64,000 bases of DNA from Labyrinthula sp. Ha (Eukaryota > Sar > Bigyra > Labyrinthulida > Labyrinthulaceae): NCBI GenBank assembly GCA_015227615.1, contig JAALGZ010000008.1, positions 558,001-622,000 on the forward strand, written 5' to 3'. A model generated the notes under the pieces. That model was not told where the DNA came from. It was given only the letters and a program-made list of their open reading frames with translations, and ran no database searches. The stretch's first letter is position 1. Every line of letters starts with the position of its first letter. Both the position numbers and the translations under genes were made by a program. Positions 34,411 through 45,076 of this stretch are shown here, in pieces.

Positions 34411-34440
34411 ATCCGATAAGCGTCTGGAACATCCGATAAG
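34411..34440 (+). promoter_or_regulatory. tandem ATCCGATAAG direct repeat upstream of the kinase gene
   Basis: The decamer ATCCGATAAG occurs at 34411-34420 and again at 34431-34440, 20 bp (about two helical turns) apart and 39-68 bp upstream of the kinase ATG. The GATAAG core is that of GATA-type factors. This is likely a proximal promoter element; function is inferred. Confidence 0.45.
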
Positions 34441-34478
34441 TTCCGAAAGGAAAGGAAGTTGATGAATTAAAGAGATAA

Positions 34479-35844
34479 ATGGAATCTAGAACTTCTCCTT
34501 TACACAGTGGCCAACCCACGAAGTTTCAAAACACTAGCACCATCTCACCATCAGATTTTGTTTTTCAATCTGTCTTAGGCCAGGTAAAACTCTTCTTCAC
34601 CTCTTTATTCTTGTTCTAGGGGGCATACGGAACAGTTGTGAAAGTAAATAAAAAAGATAAAGAGAAAGCACTAGCTATGAAAATAATTACAAAGGTAAAT
34701 AATAATGGATGAAAATGAGTATAGGCTAAAATTTTGAAGCGGAATAATACAGAATATGTGAAGCAAGAACGAAACATCCTGTGTAAAGTGGAGCATCCAT
34801 TCATCGTAAAACTTCATTACGCCTTCCAGACAACTTCTCGCTTATATTTTGTTATGGAATATCTTCAAGGTGGAGAACTTTTCGAACATCTCCGTATCGA
34901 AACTTTTTTCTCACAAGAAGTTGCTGCTTTTTATTCTGCAGAAATTCTCCTTGCTGTTGAACACTTGCACAAGAATAAAATTGTTCATCGAGTATATGTT
35001 TTCAATCTTTCAAAGAATAGGATTTGAAGCCTGAAAATGTGCTTCTCGATGAAGAAAATCACGTGCGATTAACCGATTTTGGACTTGCAAAACCTGATGT
35101 AGAACATGATGGGAGACTAAAAACTGTTTGTGGAAGCGATGTCTACATGGTATACTCCCTGTGTTCAATTAACTTAGGCGCCGGAAATTATAAAAAAAAC
35201 TGGATATGGAAAAAGTGTAGATTGGTGGAGTTTCGGTGCGCTAACATTTGAAATGCTAACTGGAAACCTTCCTTTTGATGGAGACAATACAGATAAAATA
35301 TTCAAACAGATTCTCTCCGTATTTTTTATTTTTCTTGCTTAACGGTTAGAAAAAACCGAGGTTCCCAAAATGGATGTCCGAAGAGGCCAAAGATTTATGC
35401 CTTGGCTTACTCAACAAAGATATAGGTAGAAGACTTGGATGTGTTCAATCAACTATGTTTAAAATTGGAGGTGTAAAGCAACTTAAGTCGCACCCTTTTT
35501 ACAGAGATATAGATTTTAATCAAATTTTGCGTAAAGAAGCTAAAGTACCTTTTGAACCTAAAAAAGCAGGACTGGAAAATATAAATGATAAACAGAGAAA
35601 ACATAGAGAAAGATTGCTATCTTTAGAAAGAAGAGTTGCGAATACGTGTTTAGATTCTGCACCAGCGAAGAAAAAAGCAGCCAAACTATTCCATGAAAAC
35701 TTTCACGACTTCACCTTTGTTGAACCAAAACCAGTTCCAAAAATCCCAGGACAAAATAATACATTAAATCATCTGGTAGAAACAATAGAAGAAAAGAACG
35801 AGTGTGAACTTGAAGAGATAGTTGTTAGCCCTGATTTAGATTAG
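34479..35844 (+). CDS. AGC-family protein kinase, S6K-like, 6 exons, 398 aa
   Basis: Exons are 34479-34583, 34620-34694, 34740-34991, 35021-35149, 35178-35318 and 35350-35844. The introns are 36, 45, 29, 28 and 31 nt, all phase 0. Every kinase landmark is restored by splicing: Gly loop LGQ|GAYGTVVKV, Lys in ALAMKIITK, MEYLQGGELFEHL, HR|DLKPENVLLD (catalytic Asp), DFGLAK, activation loop KTVCGSDVYM|APE with the PDK1-type Thr, DWWSFGALTFEMLTG, and GRRLGC. The C-tail has an AGC extension and a hydrophobic motif FHDFTF (F-x-x-F-T-F) in the position of p70 S6 kinase's FLGFTY, with a phosphorylatable Thr. S6K/SGK-type kinases act downstream of TOR and PDK1 in growth control. There is no PH or C2 domain, so AKT and PKC are unlikely. 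It converges with the 7TM-RGS gene, 82 bp apart. Confidence 0.93.
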
Positions 35845-35926
35845 CTTAGTTTTATTTTATTACCCAAATTGCTCAAACTTTTCATTTAAATTTAAGACTA
35901 TGCTTATGGCAAGAATTCATCTATGT

Positions 35927-37575
35927 CTAAACTACATCTATAGTACCTGTATACTTTTTATACATATCAGATCTTAGAAATCTATGAAATAAATCTCCTC
36001 CAAGCGTTCTTTTTACTGATCCCAATACTTCATCAAAAACATCTTTTCTAATTGTCCTGTTTCTAACATCCGTATCTAATCCAGGTGAAAATACAGAGGC
36101 TAATGCTAACATACCAGAATGTACTCTTAATTGATAGGTCGCTCCAACACTTAAGAAAGTTACATAAATTGTAACAGCATGTCGAGTCCTCTGTTCAATA
36201 CTGGTTAAGTCAAAATTATTTTTCCATACTTCAACTTCTCTAATGAAGTAATAATACTCGATTTTCAACTCTTTTTGTAACCATGCCTTAAAATAAGTTC
36301 TTCCAGTATCTCCAGTAAGGATTTCGTCTAAAGAAGGTGCATTTCCAGCTACTCCATCCATACCCATCATTGACACTGCTTTATATGCTTGGTAAGGAAT
36401 GGAAATTGTCCATCCAACAAGAAATCCGAGTTCAAGTAGATGACCCCAAAAAATTTCTCCATTGTCTGAGAGATCATTTGGATCTAGATAGCTTACAACA
36501 ACCCAAGCAATTCCAAAAGGTAAGGAGCAGTAAAAGAGAGATTTCAGTTCTGAACTGATTCCTAAAGAGTCTTCTTCTTCTACTTTAAGACGATGGAAAG
36601 CAATAAAAATTGCAACAAAGTAAATCAAATACAAGAGTACAAAGATGATAGCGGAAAACCCGGAAAAATGGCATCCTAAACAAGAAACAGTTCTCCATGC
36701 TTGTTGAGATCCTAACATGCTACCTGCAGTCACTAAGAAATGCAGAAAACTTAGAAAAAGTAAAAATTTCGTTGAACTCACAAATTTCAACTTTGAAATT
36801 TCTTTGTCAAGTTCTGCTTCTTGTTTAATTACTCTTTCATCACGACTAATGTTCAAATCTGCCGGTGTTACATCTCGTAAAGAAAGTTGGGATTTGAATG
36901 ACGCTTTTTTGCTAGCAATGTTGATAACTGCTGATTCCTTTCTGTTAATTGGGTTCTCCTCCATCTGTGTTGAGTTTACAAAGATCCTTCCAATTAAACT
37001 TTCTTCTGCTGGATTTCCAAGAATTTCTTGAATCTTTGTTAAGTTTCTTTTTGAAGTCTGTGCAAGAAAAGTTTTCTGGGCAATAAATTTATTTTCTTTT
37101 ATTCGAATTGTCAGTAAAAAAGCCCGTAAAACAAAAGGCCACATTAAAAGGTTCATCAACAGCACTGGAACTACATTTAAAAGCAAACAGGGAAATTCTG
37201 CACGACCGATAAACTCACGAATAGAATATGTAAAAAGAAAGATGCTTCCAAACACTTGGATAGAAATAAGCCAAATTAGTCGACCTATAGTTTAGTAAAT
37301 AGAAACAAAGTACCTTTTAAATATGTGGAGTATTTTCTAATGTACAAGTAAACAGAGAAAGTAACTAATAGGTAACAGATACTAACAGTAGAAAAAATAA
37401 GACCTAAGAAATAAGATAACAAAAAAGGGGATGTACTAAAATTTCTGTTTTGTTCAGTCGACTCTGCAAAGTACTCCTCCGGGAAGACGACTTCGCCGTC
37501 CTCTTTTGGGAGCAGGTCCTCGGGAATACACTCATCATAAAGCGTATCATTACTTATGTTTCTCAGTTCATACAT
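35927..37575 (-). CDS. seven-transmembrane RGS protein, 2 exons, 539 aa
   Basis: Exons 37314-37575 and 35927-37284 are joined across a 29-nt intron (37285-37313, phase 1). A ~50-residue acidic, Asn-rich N-terminus (likely extracellular, with NxT/NxS sites) precedes seven hydrophobic segments: three near residues 52-78, 88-108 and 117-142, then after a charged loop of about 100 residues with several Ser/Thr, four more beginning at about 245 (LLFLSFLHFLV, IIFVLLYLIYFVAIFIAF, LPFGIAWVVV, LLELGFLVGWTISI). The C-terminal ~135 residues form an RGS domain: YYYFIREVEVWKNNFD, RHAVTIYVTFLSVGA, FDEVLGSVKRTLGGDLFHRF LRSDMYKKY. RGS domains speed GTP hydrolysis by G-alpha. A 7TM-RGS fusion resembles plant AtRGS1 and receptor-like proteins of several protists and fungi, and implies heterotrimeric G-protein signalling. 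Ligand unknown. Confidence 0.88.
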
Positions 37576-37926
37576 AATTCTATTGTTTTTTTATTAACTC
37601 AAAGTTTTGTTCCAATTTTTGTATTTGTAATATTGCTATAGACCCAGTTTATTTTTTTATTCGTTTATTTTTCAGTTGGGAATACAGTTCGTGTTTTCTG
37701 GGACATTTTAACATGTAAGAACTGCAGCGAAAACAGGAAATTTAGGCCAAGACTGAAATTGTGAATGGGGCTTTACTGTACACCCTGTGTTACCTGGGCA
37801 AGTTCGTCTAACAGATGTACATGTTTATAACTTCTTAAACAATGCACCAAACTCTTAGTTATCATAAATCTAGTATATTATATAATAGGGAGAAACCCTG
37901 GGCTCCGGATTTAGACTTTAATCGAA

Positions 37927-37943
37927 ATATATATATATATATA
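37927..37943. repeat. (AT)n microsatellite
   Basis: An uninterrupted AT dinucleotide run of about eight units. Confidence 0.9.
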
Positions 37944-40669
37944 CTATTTGTACTCGCCCGGTCTATCTCCGAAGAATGTCCCTTCTTAATAATTCAAAAG
38001 ACAACTTCAGGATGAGTGTAAGAATTCAAACAGGAGATTTTAATTACATGATCTTGAAGAAAAGTCAATGTAATTGAGAAACTCTACAATAAAAGGAATA
38101 AAATAAAACCAAAGGAAGAGTTTTCAACAAAAATGCTTAGGAGCAGTTATGGTAGTTCTTAAGCTTGTGAGAGCACCTCTTTTGATTTAGTCCTAATATT
38201 ACAAGAGTAACTTCTCTCTACTCGAAAATTACTAATGAGTCTTATTTAAATCCAATCGCGTGGGTTTTAGAGTTTCTCCATTCATCGTTAGTCGACATTG
38301 TCATAGGGTGAAATCAGTATATCAGCTCCAAAAGAGAGATAAGGAACACTCCTCAGCAACCTCGTCCATGTATCAAGCTTTTAGGTGCGGTTGTCAGTCA
38401 TTTGCTTTAGTTTGATTATGATTTCACTTTTTTTGGTGAATTCTTTTCGTAGAAGGCAGCTACTGTATTCGTGAATTTATTTCTTTCTTGTTCATATGCA
38501 AAGCCCTGGCTATTTCTAGGTACGGCCAGTAAGAACGCGTTTACCTGGAAAATCTTGAGGTCTTCCCGTTGGATTCTACATGAATACGTTAAGGCACTTG
38601 AATTGACTGCTTCACCGGAACAAAGAATATAGTTACTAGCTAAAATAGCTTAGTCCCTGATTCATTATCCAAGTTCAGTAACCCCATCTGCTTACATTGT
38701 ATCAAAATCATTTGAAACCCAACCATATATCCTCTTAACTTTTTTTAAGCTTGTTACACTATTCGGCATGTTACTTGAACATATTTTTCTTGGAGTAAAA
38801 ATGATAACCCTACATGAACTCTAGAGTATTTACAGTGTAGCAGGCAATGTAACTAGAATAAAAAAAAAATTGTTGCGAAGAATCGATACTCATTAAAGGC
38901 TTGTCTTTAATTTAAAATTTAATGTTGATGATGTCGTTCCCTTGCTAATAATCATGTAAAAAATATAACGGGTGTCTTTCTCAATTTTGAAATTCTCCAC
39001 CGTGATTATTTCAGTGTTAACCAGTTCCAGATCAGTTTCTAAAAACAATATAATTTTGTTTGGAAAAATAAAGATTCCACAACAGCAGATTAACCCTCAT
39101 ATTCTCAGAATAGGGAGCTATATCTTCTCAGTATGTTTACGCTTTTCAAAAGATGTTTTTTGAAGAAGAGAGCGCTAGGGTTTTTCGGCTGATGCCAATG
39201 GCTATATTTAAAGTTACCTTTTAACTAGCTTAGGTGTAGTCTACAGCTTCCTAGCCTTGTCAGAAGTACCCAATGCCTTCTAGTCTCAGTACCTATTCTA
39301 TTCATTCTTAACCTTAAATACTATTAAAAACAATAAAAACAGATCAAGACAAAACCATTTCTCTAAGGAGGAACCACGCGTTATAACTATTTGGATATTA
39401 TGATCAAGTGCGCTTCATTTCTCAACAGCAAAGCTTCTTCAATGGATAGCATTTTCATATATCTGGCCGCGGCTAAACTTCATCTCTCAAACTATAAGCG
39501 CAACCAGAGTCGAAAAAAGTTAAAGGGCATTAAACTCATACTATGGATATTATTGGAACGTTTCACGTTGAACAGTAATTATTTTCCAATCCCATCTCAA
39601 GTAATCTGCATATAATACAAAAGTTAACTAGCATCTCGGCTATGATCAAATTAAAATAATACTTGCTCTTATGCCAGTATCATCCATGGAAATTTAAGCC
39701 TGTGGTATTTGTTTATGAGAGTCTCTACTTTGAAGCAGGAAGAAGAGACCGGTCCCTCTGAAAGCCCAAGTAATCAAGCTCTATTTCGGGTTGATGAACT
39801 TCTATCATGCAAATGAAAATGCTGCACTCCATGGTTCCCAAGTAGTAAATATTCTAAAGAATAACAAAATCATGAAAATCTTTTTATTTCTTCACAGTTA
39901 GTATATATAATAACACTTTTCTCGATTTTTTTAAGAGGTCTCTGAAATACATCAAAACGAAGCGATACCGATCTGTGGGTTTGACCAAATTATGGTGCGA
40001 TTTATCGTGGTACAACAATCAGTACTCTTGAAACTGTAACGAATTATTCTACTGCACTTAGTAAAATTTATTTGTTGAATAAAATAAATAAAAGAAAACT
40101 ATGAAATTTTAAAAGGGTTCTCAGGAAGTATCAAAGCAAGCAACATGGACATAAGAAGCAACCACGTTGTTGTTCAAGATAGTCATAAAGCCATGTGATA
40201 TATCCCAGGCACCATTAGGGAAACCTTTCTGGAGTACTAACCTTGTTGGAAGTGCTTAGTTAGATATATACATGTATAGTTACAGACATAACTGAATAAT
40301 TAAACTCTGAAAGCTAAAGTCTTATTCTTTCAAAACAGTTACACCTCTTACATGCCTATACATCCTAAATAGAGTATTTTCGGTATTATGATTTAGTCTA
40401 ACTATCCACCTCATAACGTTTGCTAGCCTCGAACAGATACCACTCTAGGAATGTAAGCAACAACTAAATCCCTTAGTGTCTCTGGAGAATAGATGCACCT
40501 CTTGGTTATGCAAAATTAATAAATACGCTCTCCTGTATATCTCTTAGAGTGTATACGAAGATGCTGACTTGAACACCTTAGGAACTTAGGCCAACTCATT
40601 TAGCTTGTAAGAGTTATTTTACACCTATCAGTGATGCGTGCAGCGGATCATACGTATCTGTGCAAATGG

Positions 40670-40867
40670 TTAGTTGAAGTTGCGACCTTCGATGCTATAG
40701 TAATAGTTGAGTCCTCCTTGGATAAAAAATTTGAATAGAGAATAGACAAATTCATTGACATAAATATAACTGCTCCCACACGACACAGTAAAGGGTTTTG
40801 CGTCGGTTTTGTTCTCCATACAAGCCTGATGGGCTTCCATCACACGAGTAGACCACACAAAAAACAT
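40670..40867 (-). mobile_element. possible Ty3/gypsy-like RNase H fragment (fossil, broken)
   Basis: An open minus-strand segment of 65 codons has the order of landmarks seen at the RT/RNase H junction of gypsy-like elements: an FxW near its start, then KPFTV, then a tyrosine-rich NYYYSIE. The rest of the element is not recognisable around it. Old and broken; similarity is by eye only. Confidence 0.2.
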
Positions 40868-42280
40868 TAAGGTTGACCTCTTTCAACAGATCAAATTTAC
40901 GGTCAAAAGATGCCTTTGTCCAATAAAAATATTCTCCTCAGCAACTTGAAACTCTCTGGAAAAAACTTACTGAATCTTCGGTAAACGTAGTGAAATCCAT
41001 TTCATCCAAGCAACTGTTTTGTTATAAGTAATTAATTTTTTTTGCATTACCGAATAAGAAGTGTTTTATGGACGACCTGAGATGCTTTACATATTACATT
41101 CCGACATATGTCTACTCCAATTAATTGAAATTTGACAAGGCATCCTCGAATGTGAAGTAATTTATTTGATTAGCAAGATTTGGCAGCAAAACTTAATGAA
41201 TTTAAGTACAAGAATCATTTGTACATACTTGTGGATTTTTCCTTGTTGAATGGTTCAGCATGCTTATATATATATTCTTGCCCTCAATAGCATTCTAGAC
41301 AAGAGTATGCTACGCCAACAATAGACTCTAAGATGATACAAAGAGTATTTGAACTGAGAATGAATACATTTGGAGTACTTTTGCTTCTAGTTCCTTGAAA
41401 TGAAGGTTTAATATTCCGACTTAGCGTGGCTTAGGGCTGAAGACTATCATTTTAGTGGATAAGCAACTAGCTATAGATTTGCTCTTGAAAAACAATAAGA
41501 TAGGAAGTAACTGGTAGCTACAACCAGATTCCAAGCTAAAGAAGAAACAATTTCTTTCATAAGAAACTGAAACAACTCGTGTCCACAATTAAGACAATTC
41601 TGTAGATGTCGCCCAAAAATAGCTGAAAGAACAAGAATGATAGATTCAACAATGAAGTATATCGGTACAAATTAAGGGAGCTCAAATTTGTTGAAGGAGA
41701 ATTTATATGTAATTAGTAAAACAAACGTAGTTTATTCTTCAGCATAAATATTTTATAGTTAGCTCAAATATTAGGCATACTTTTAAACTTGAGAGTATAA
41801 CAGAATGATGTCACCTTTGCAACTTGGAGCTCAAGAGAAAGCCAATGTTTAATTAAAATAACTTCAGTACTTTGTATCCAGAGGAAAGGGTGCTGTGAGT
41901 AGAGCAAATCGAGTGTTATTTACCAGCACTGTTAAATATGTATGAAAGAAAACAACTATATAAGTTTTAGTATTGAGCAACTTTCAAGCCTTTTTTAGTT
42001 TGGATCCAAGTCAAAAACAATTTTCGTAAAAAGATTCACCGAGTAGGTTAGATTAGGACTTGGTAACAAACATCAATAAGAGAGAAGGGCAAAAGTTGAG
42101 ACTGCAATTATCCACATTATCTTTGTTGAAAAATCCCCTAAACCCACTGTAGACAGAATACTTTATAAATAGAAACTTATTTACCTCAAAGATTTTCTTG
42201 CTGTTATCTTTTTGTACTTCACACAAGACTTAAACCAGAAGCATGTAGATACAGAGTAACCTGCTTTTATTTTTTCTAGT

Positions 42281-42991
42281 TTACTTTACTTCCCTGCTCA
42301 TTGCATCCAGAATAGAGATCCTCATTCCTTCACTAATGTACATACCATATCCAGATTGAGCTGCAACAAAATATTTGTTTTCATGAGTTGAAACAATAGC
42401 CCTAATTTCAACAATATCTTTAAATTGAAGAAATATTTCTGATTCAGGTGCTTCTTCAACAGTATATACACGATGCATACCAAAAAAATAAACACTTATA
42501 ATCATTACAGGATGATAATAGAAATCAGGTGTACTGAAGGCTTCAACTTTTCTTCTGAAAATATAAACTCCATTTCTGCTTACTAATATACCCCGTGCAA
42601 GACATATATAAAGTTCCATTGCCTCCCCTGGATTAAACAAGAAGAATAAGCTCAAAAAACAGAAGAAAGGTAAGCAAAAAACGAAGCACAGAACAATGTA
42701 AAAAGACAACATTAATACTTCTCTATAATATCGCTTTAGCAGTTGGATCCAATTTGGACTTTGTCGAATATCGATTGACTTAATAAACCTCCAAGTTCTC
42801 TCCATCCTGCGAAAAACAACTTGGTTCCAGAAATACTGTTCCATTTTCTTTTGGCCACCCACTTCTAGTGTATAGATATCATTAAAACTTGGCTGCATAT
42901 TATTATTAAAAGCATATTCGTACCACCTTCCCAATAGTTCGTTTCTTAGCTCTTCCTTTGAGGGATAGTTAAAGAACAAAGAAAATATCAT
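42281..42991 (-). CDS. small membrane protein, tandem family member C, 236 aa
   Basis: This is one of three adjacent paralogues of unknown family. The conserved N-terminal block is LFFNYPSKEELRNELLGRWYEYA, then YTLEVGGQKKMEQYFWNQVV, predicted helical and cytosolic. A hydrophobic hairpin or long membrane segment at about residues 93-125 (LSFYIVLCFVFCLPFFCFLSLFFLF) follows. After it comes a beta-rich domain beginning ARGILVSRNGVYIFRRKVEAFSTPDFYYHPVM, conserved in all three, and a more variable C-terminus that ends in a helix. The G-V-Y-I-F-R-R-K strand pattern recalls bacterial-type PH-like domains, but this is only a guess. Closest to member B. A shared motif lies just upstream of the ATG, at 43033-43054. 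Confidence 0.8.
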   Translation of the reverse strand: MIFSLFFNYPSKEELRNELLGRWYEYAFNNNMQPSFNDIYTLEVGGQKKMEQYFWNQVVFRRMERTWRFIKSIDIRQSPNWIQLLKRYYREVLMLSFYIVLCFVFCLPFFCFLSLFFLFNPGEAMELYICLARGILVSRNGVYIFRRKVEAFSTPDFYYHPVMIISVYFFGMHRVYTVEEAPESEIFLQFKDIVEIRAIVSTHENKYFVAAQSGYGMYISEGMRISILDAMSREVK

Positions 42992-43032
42992 TTATTTCGT
43001 TAGCATTCAGGAATAATCTTTGAGTCACGAAA

Positions 43033-43054
43033 ATATATTTTGGGCAATTTGATG
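43033..43054 (-). promoter_or_regulatory. shared TTGCCCAAAATAT upstream motif, gene C
   Basis: On the plus strand this reads ATATTTTGGGCAATTT; the core TTTTGGGCAA begins about 47 bp from the ATG of gene C. The same motif stands at about -40 in genes A and B. Further out lies an inverted CCAAT pair (43077-43081 and 43102-43106). It could be a core promoter or initiator element kept since duplication. Confidence 0.5.
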
Positions 43055-43432
43055 TTGAAAAGAAATAACTTTTTTCATTGGTCAATAATCAAGGGAAGCA
43101 GCCAATGAAACGACGGGGAACCTAGAACACTAAGTTATTAAACACGTGAGTTCTAGTCTTTTTCAATTTTGCTTCTTGAGAACAAAATTGCAACTCAATG
43201 CGAAATTAAAACTATTCATGATTCATTCTCCTTAAATAAACATCCTTAAATTAAGAAAAAACAAATTAAACCTTAGAAGCAAAAGGCTATTGACAGGTCA
43301 CCAACACGAGCAATTCACAGATTTTTGAGTTCGATATTCTTCTTCACTCTATTTATTCTGATATTACTGATTAAGAAAAACTAGAAAAAACATAAATCTT
43401 GTTCTATCTTTGCAAGGAAAATAGCATATGCC

Positions 43433-44152
43433 TCACTGTAAACTTCTGTTGTACTCTCTTTGTGCCTCCAACACAGAAGTTCTCAAGTCGGCAGTAACAA
43501 AAACTGTCGCTCCAGCCCGTGTATTGAAATAATACTCATCCTCTTGTTTTCCTTTAATACGACCAGATGCAGAAACATCTCCAAAAGATACAAAGAGTTC
43601 TGATTCAGCCACTTCTTCTATCACATGGAGATGATCAAGCCCCAAAACCAGTTCAAGTATCCAAATAAGAGGACTGTATTCAAAATCGGGTGTATTATAT
43701 GCTTGAATCTTTCTATTAAAAATAAAAATGCCATGAGAAGAGACTACAACCCCGCGAGAGAGTCTTCGTTGAAGAGCTGTGGCTTCCTTTGGATGCGAGT
43801 ACACAAAGAGCCGGAAAAAGAAATACACTGGAATGCATAGCAGCATACACACAAAAAAGTAAGACAGCCATGAAGCTATTTCATTAACTCTTGGTGTAAT
43901 GTATGTTCTCAATCTTTGAAACGCTTGAAGATCTTTTGATTTTATCATCTTTGAAAACGATTTTATCCACTGCAAAACGACTTCGTTCCAGAAGTATTCC
44001 TCCATTTTCTCCTTACCTCCTACTTCAAGGGTAAATATATCTTCCAAACCTCTTCCTAGGCCATGATTTGAAGCATAAGTTTCCCATTTGTCAAGTAATT
44101 CCTCTCTCAGTTTTTCTTTAGGCGGGTACTTAAAGAACAAAGATAGTAGCAT
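43433..44152 (-). CDS. small membrane protein, tandem family member B, 239 aa
   Basis: This is the second paralogue of the array. The open frame extends to 44299, but the internal ATG at 44152 (MLLSLFFKYPPKEKLREELL) aligns with the starts of members A and C and lies just inside the shared upstream motif, so it is chosen. The protein has the same plan: N-terminal helical block with FTLEVGGKEKMEEYFWNEVV, a membrane stretch at about residues 90-120, the conserved RGVVVSSHGIFIFNRKIQAY NTPDFEYSP strand region, then HVIEEVAESELFVSFGDV and a C-terminal helix (SVLEAQREYN). It is clearly closer to C than to A. Function unknown; the position of the membrane segment suggests both ends face the same side if it is a hairpin. 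Confidence 0.8.
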   Translation of the reverse strand: MLLSLFFKYPPKEKLREELLDKWETYASNHGLGRGLEDIFTLEVGGKEKMEEYFWNEVVLQWIKSFSKMIKSKDLQAFQRLRTYITPRVNEIASWLSYFFVCMLLCIPVYFFFRLFVYSHPKEATALQRRLSRGVVVSSHGIFIFNRKIQAYNTPDFEYSPLIWILELVLGLDHLHVIEEVAESELFVSFGDVSASGRIKGKQEDEYYFNTRAGATVFVTADLRTSVLEAQREYNRSLQ

Positions 44153-44186
44153 TTTATCCGTTAAAGAACACGGGACAATCTGGCTG

Positions 44187-44207
44187 AATATTTTGGGCAA
44201 TTGGATG
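44187..44207 (-). promoter_or_regulatory. shared TTGCCCAAAATAT upstream motif, gene B
   Basis: Plus-strand AATATTTTGGGCAATTGG, with TTTTGGGCAA at 44191-44200, about 39 bp from the chosen ATG. It decides the start: the upstream extension of the frame would place this motif inside the coding region. Confidence 0.5.
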
Positions 44208-44295
44208 ATTCTTAGAAAAGAATTCCAGTTGATAACTAGAAAGAATAAAAAGTCATGAGAAACAGGATTAAGAAGGGAGTTCAAAGAATGTAATA

Positions 44296-45024
44296 TCACA
44301 TGTTAAGATTATTTTGAATAAAATTTTGTTTGGCTTCTTGGACAACTGAAATAAAGTCGCTGGCCATCCACATCTCTTTGGAGACATCTGTACAAAGAAT
44401 CATGTTGAAGTTCTCTCTGAAATTCTTCTTCATCTCTAAAACTCTGACCCTTTCAAGGCTACAATAAATTAATTTTTCTGTTGTGGCTTCTATCACAGGA
44501 CTAAATGTGCATCCTGTGAAAAAACTAATCAAGAAGAGGACCGGACTGTACTTTTGGTCTGGAAGGATTAACTCATCAAAGCCTCTATGATAAATAAAAA
44601 CTCCTTTCGAAGTTGCGATGCATCCACGAAGCATTGCTGCATTAAATTTTTTCTTTGTAAATCCCAAAACTCCTTTTTGATAGAAAACAAGAAAACTCAG
44701 CGGAGCCCACAAGAAAAGAGAAATGAGAGATCCAAGAATAAAAAAGGCAAAAATGAAACAATGAATAAGTAAACTCATGAAAAAGTCGTGAAAGTTTCGA
44801 TCTCTAAGCAGTTGGAGGATTTCTCTTTGCAGTTTTTGAAATTCAGCTCTAGGAGAAGAGAACCAAAGGAACTCCTTAAGCCTGTCCTTTCCCCCTACGT
44901 CTACTGCAAGGATATCTAACAAATTAGAGTCCAGGTTATTTTGCTCTGCGTATTGTGTCCATTTTTCAATAAGTTCCTCTCTTAAATCTTGTTTTGTCGG
45001 GCACTTCAGAAAGAAGAAAAACAT
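44296..45024 (-). CDS. small membrane protein, tandem family member A, 242 aa
   Basis: The third and most diverged paralogue. The N-terminus FFLKCPTKQDLREELIEKWTQYA with AVDVGGKDRLKEFLWF aligns with members B and C. Two adjacent hydrophobic stretches (about residues 82-112, FFMSLLIHCFIFAFFILGSLISLFLW and PLSFLVF) look like a membrane hairpin. The following RGCIATSKGVFIYHRGFDEL and YSPVLFLISFF match the conserved strand region, and the C-terminus ends in a helix (VVQEAKQNFIQNN). Its stop codon (44296-44298) lies 143 bp from gene B's ATG, so the three are tightly packed head-to-tail and may have arisen by unequal crossing-over. Confidence 0.8.
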   Translation of the reverse strand: MFFFFLKCPTKQDLREELIEKWTQYAEQNNLDSNLLDILAVDVGGKDRLKEFLWFSSPRAEFQKLQREILQLLRDRNFHDFFMSLLIHCFIFAFFILGSLISLFLWAPLSFLVFYQKGVLGFTKKKFNAAMLRGCIATSKGVFIYHRGFDELILPDQKYSPVLFLISFFTGCTFSPVIEATTEKLIYCSLERVRVLEMKKNFRENFNMILCTDVSKEMWMASDFISVVQEAKQNFIQNNLNM

Positions 45025-45054
45025 GTTCCATTTTGAACAACGGGACTTTTGAAG

Positions 45055-45076
45055 AATATTATTTTGGGCATTCTTA
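45055..45076 (-). promoter_or_regulatory. shared TTGCCCAAAATAT upstream motif, gene A
   Basis: Plus-strand AATATTATTTTGGGCATTC, with the TTTTGGGCA core at 45062-45070 about 39 bp from the ATG. One A is missing from the GGGCAA core compared with genes B and C. An adjacent CGGGAC is shared with gene B. Confidence 0.45.

Larger units (their letters stand above)
37576..42280. other. 4.7-kb gene desert
   Basis: No intact gene was found. It contains an (AT)n microsatellite (37927-37943) and a possible retroelement fragment at 40670-40867, listed separately. The rest is AT-rich without visible structure. Confidence 0.5.

Noticed and set aside
44153-44299. 49-residue N-terminal extension of membrane protein B.
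   Set aside because: It has no counterpart in the two paralogues and would contain the shared upstream motif; the internal ATG at 44152 aligns with the paralogue starts.
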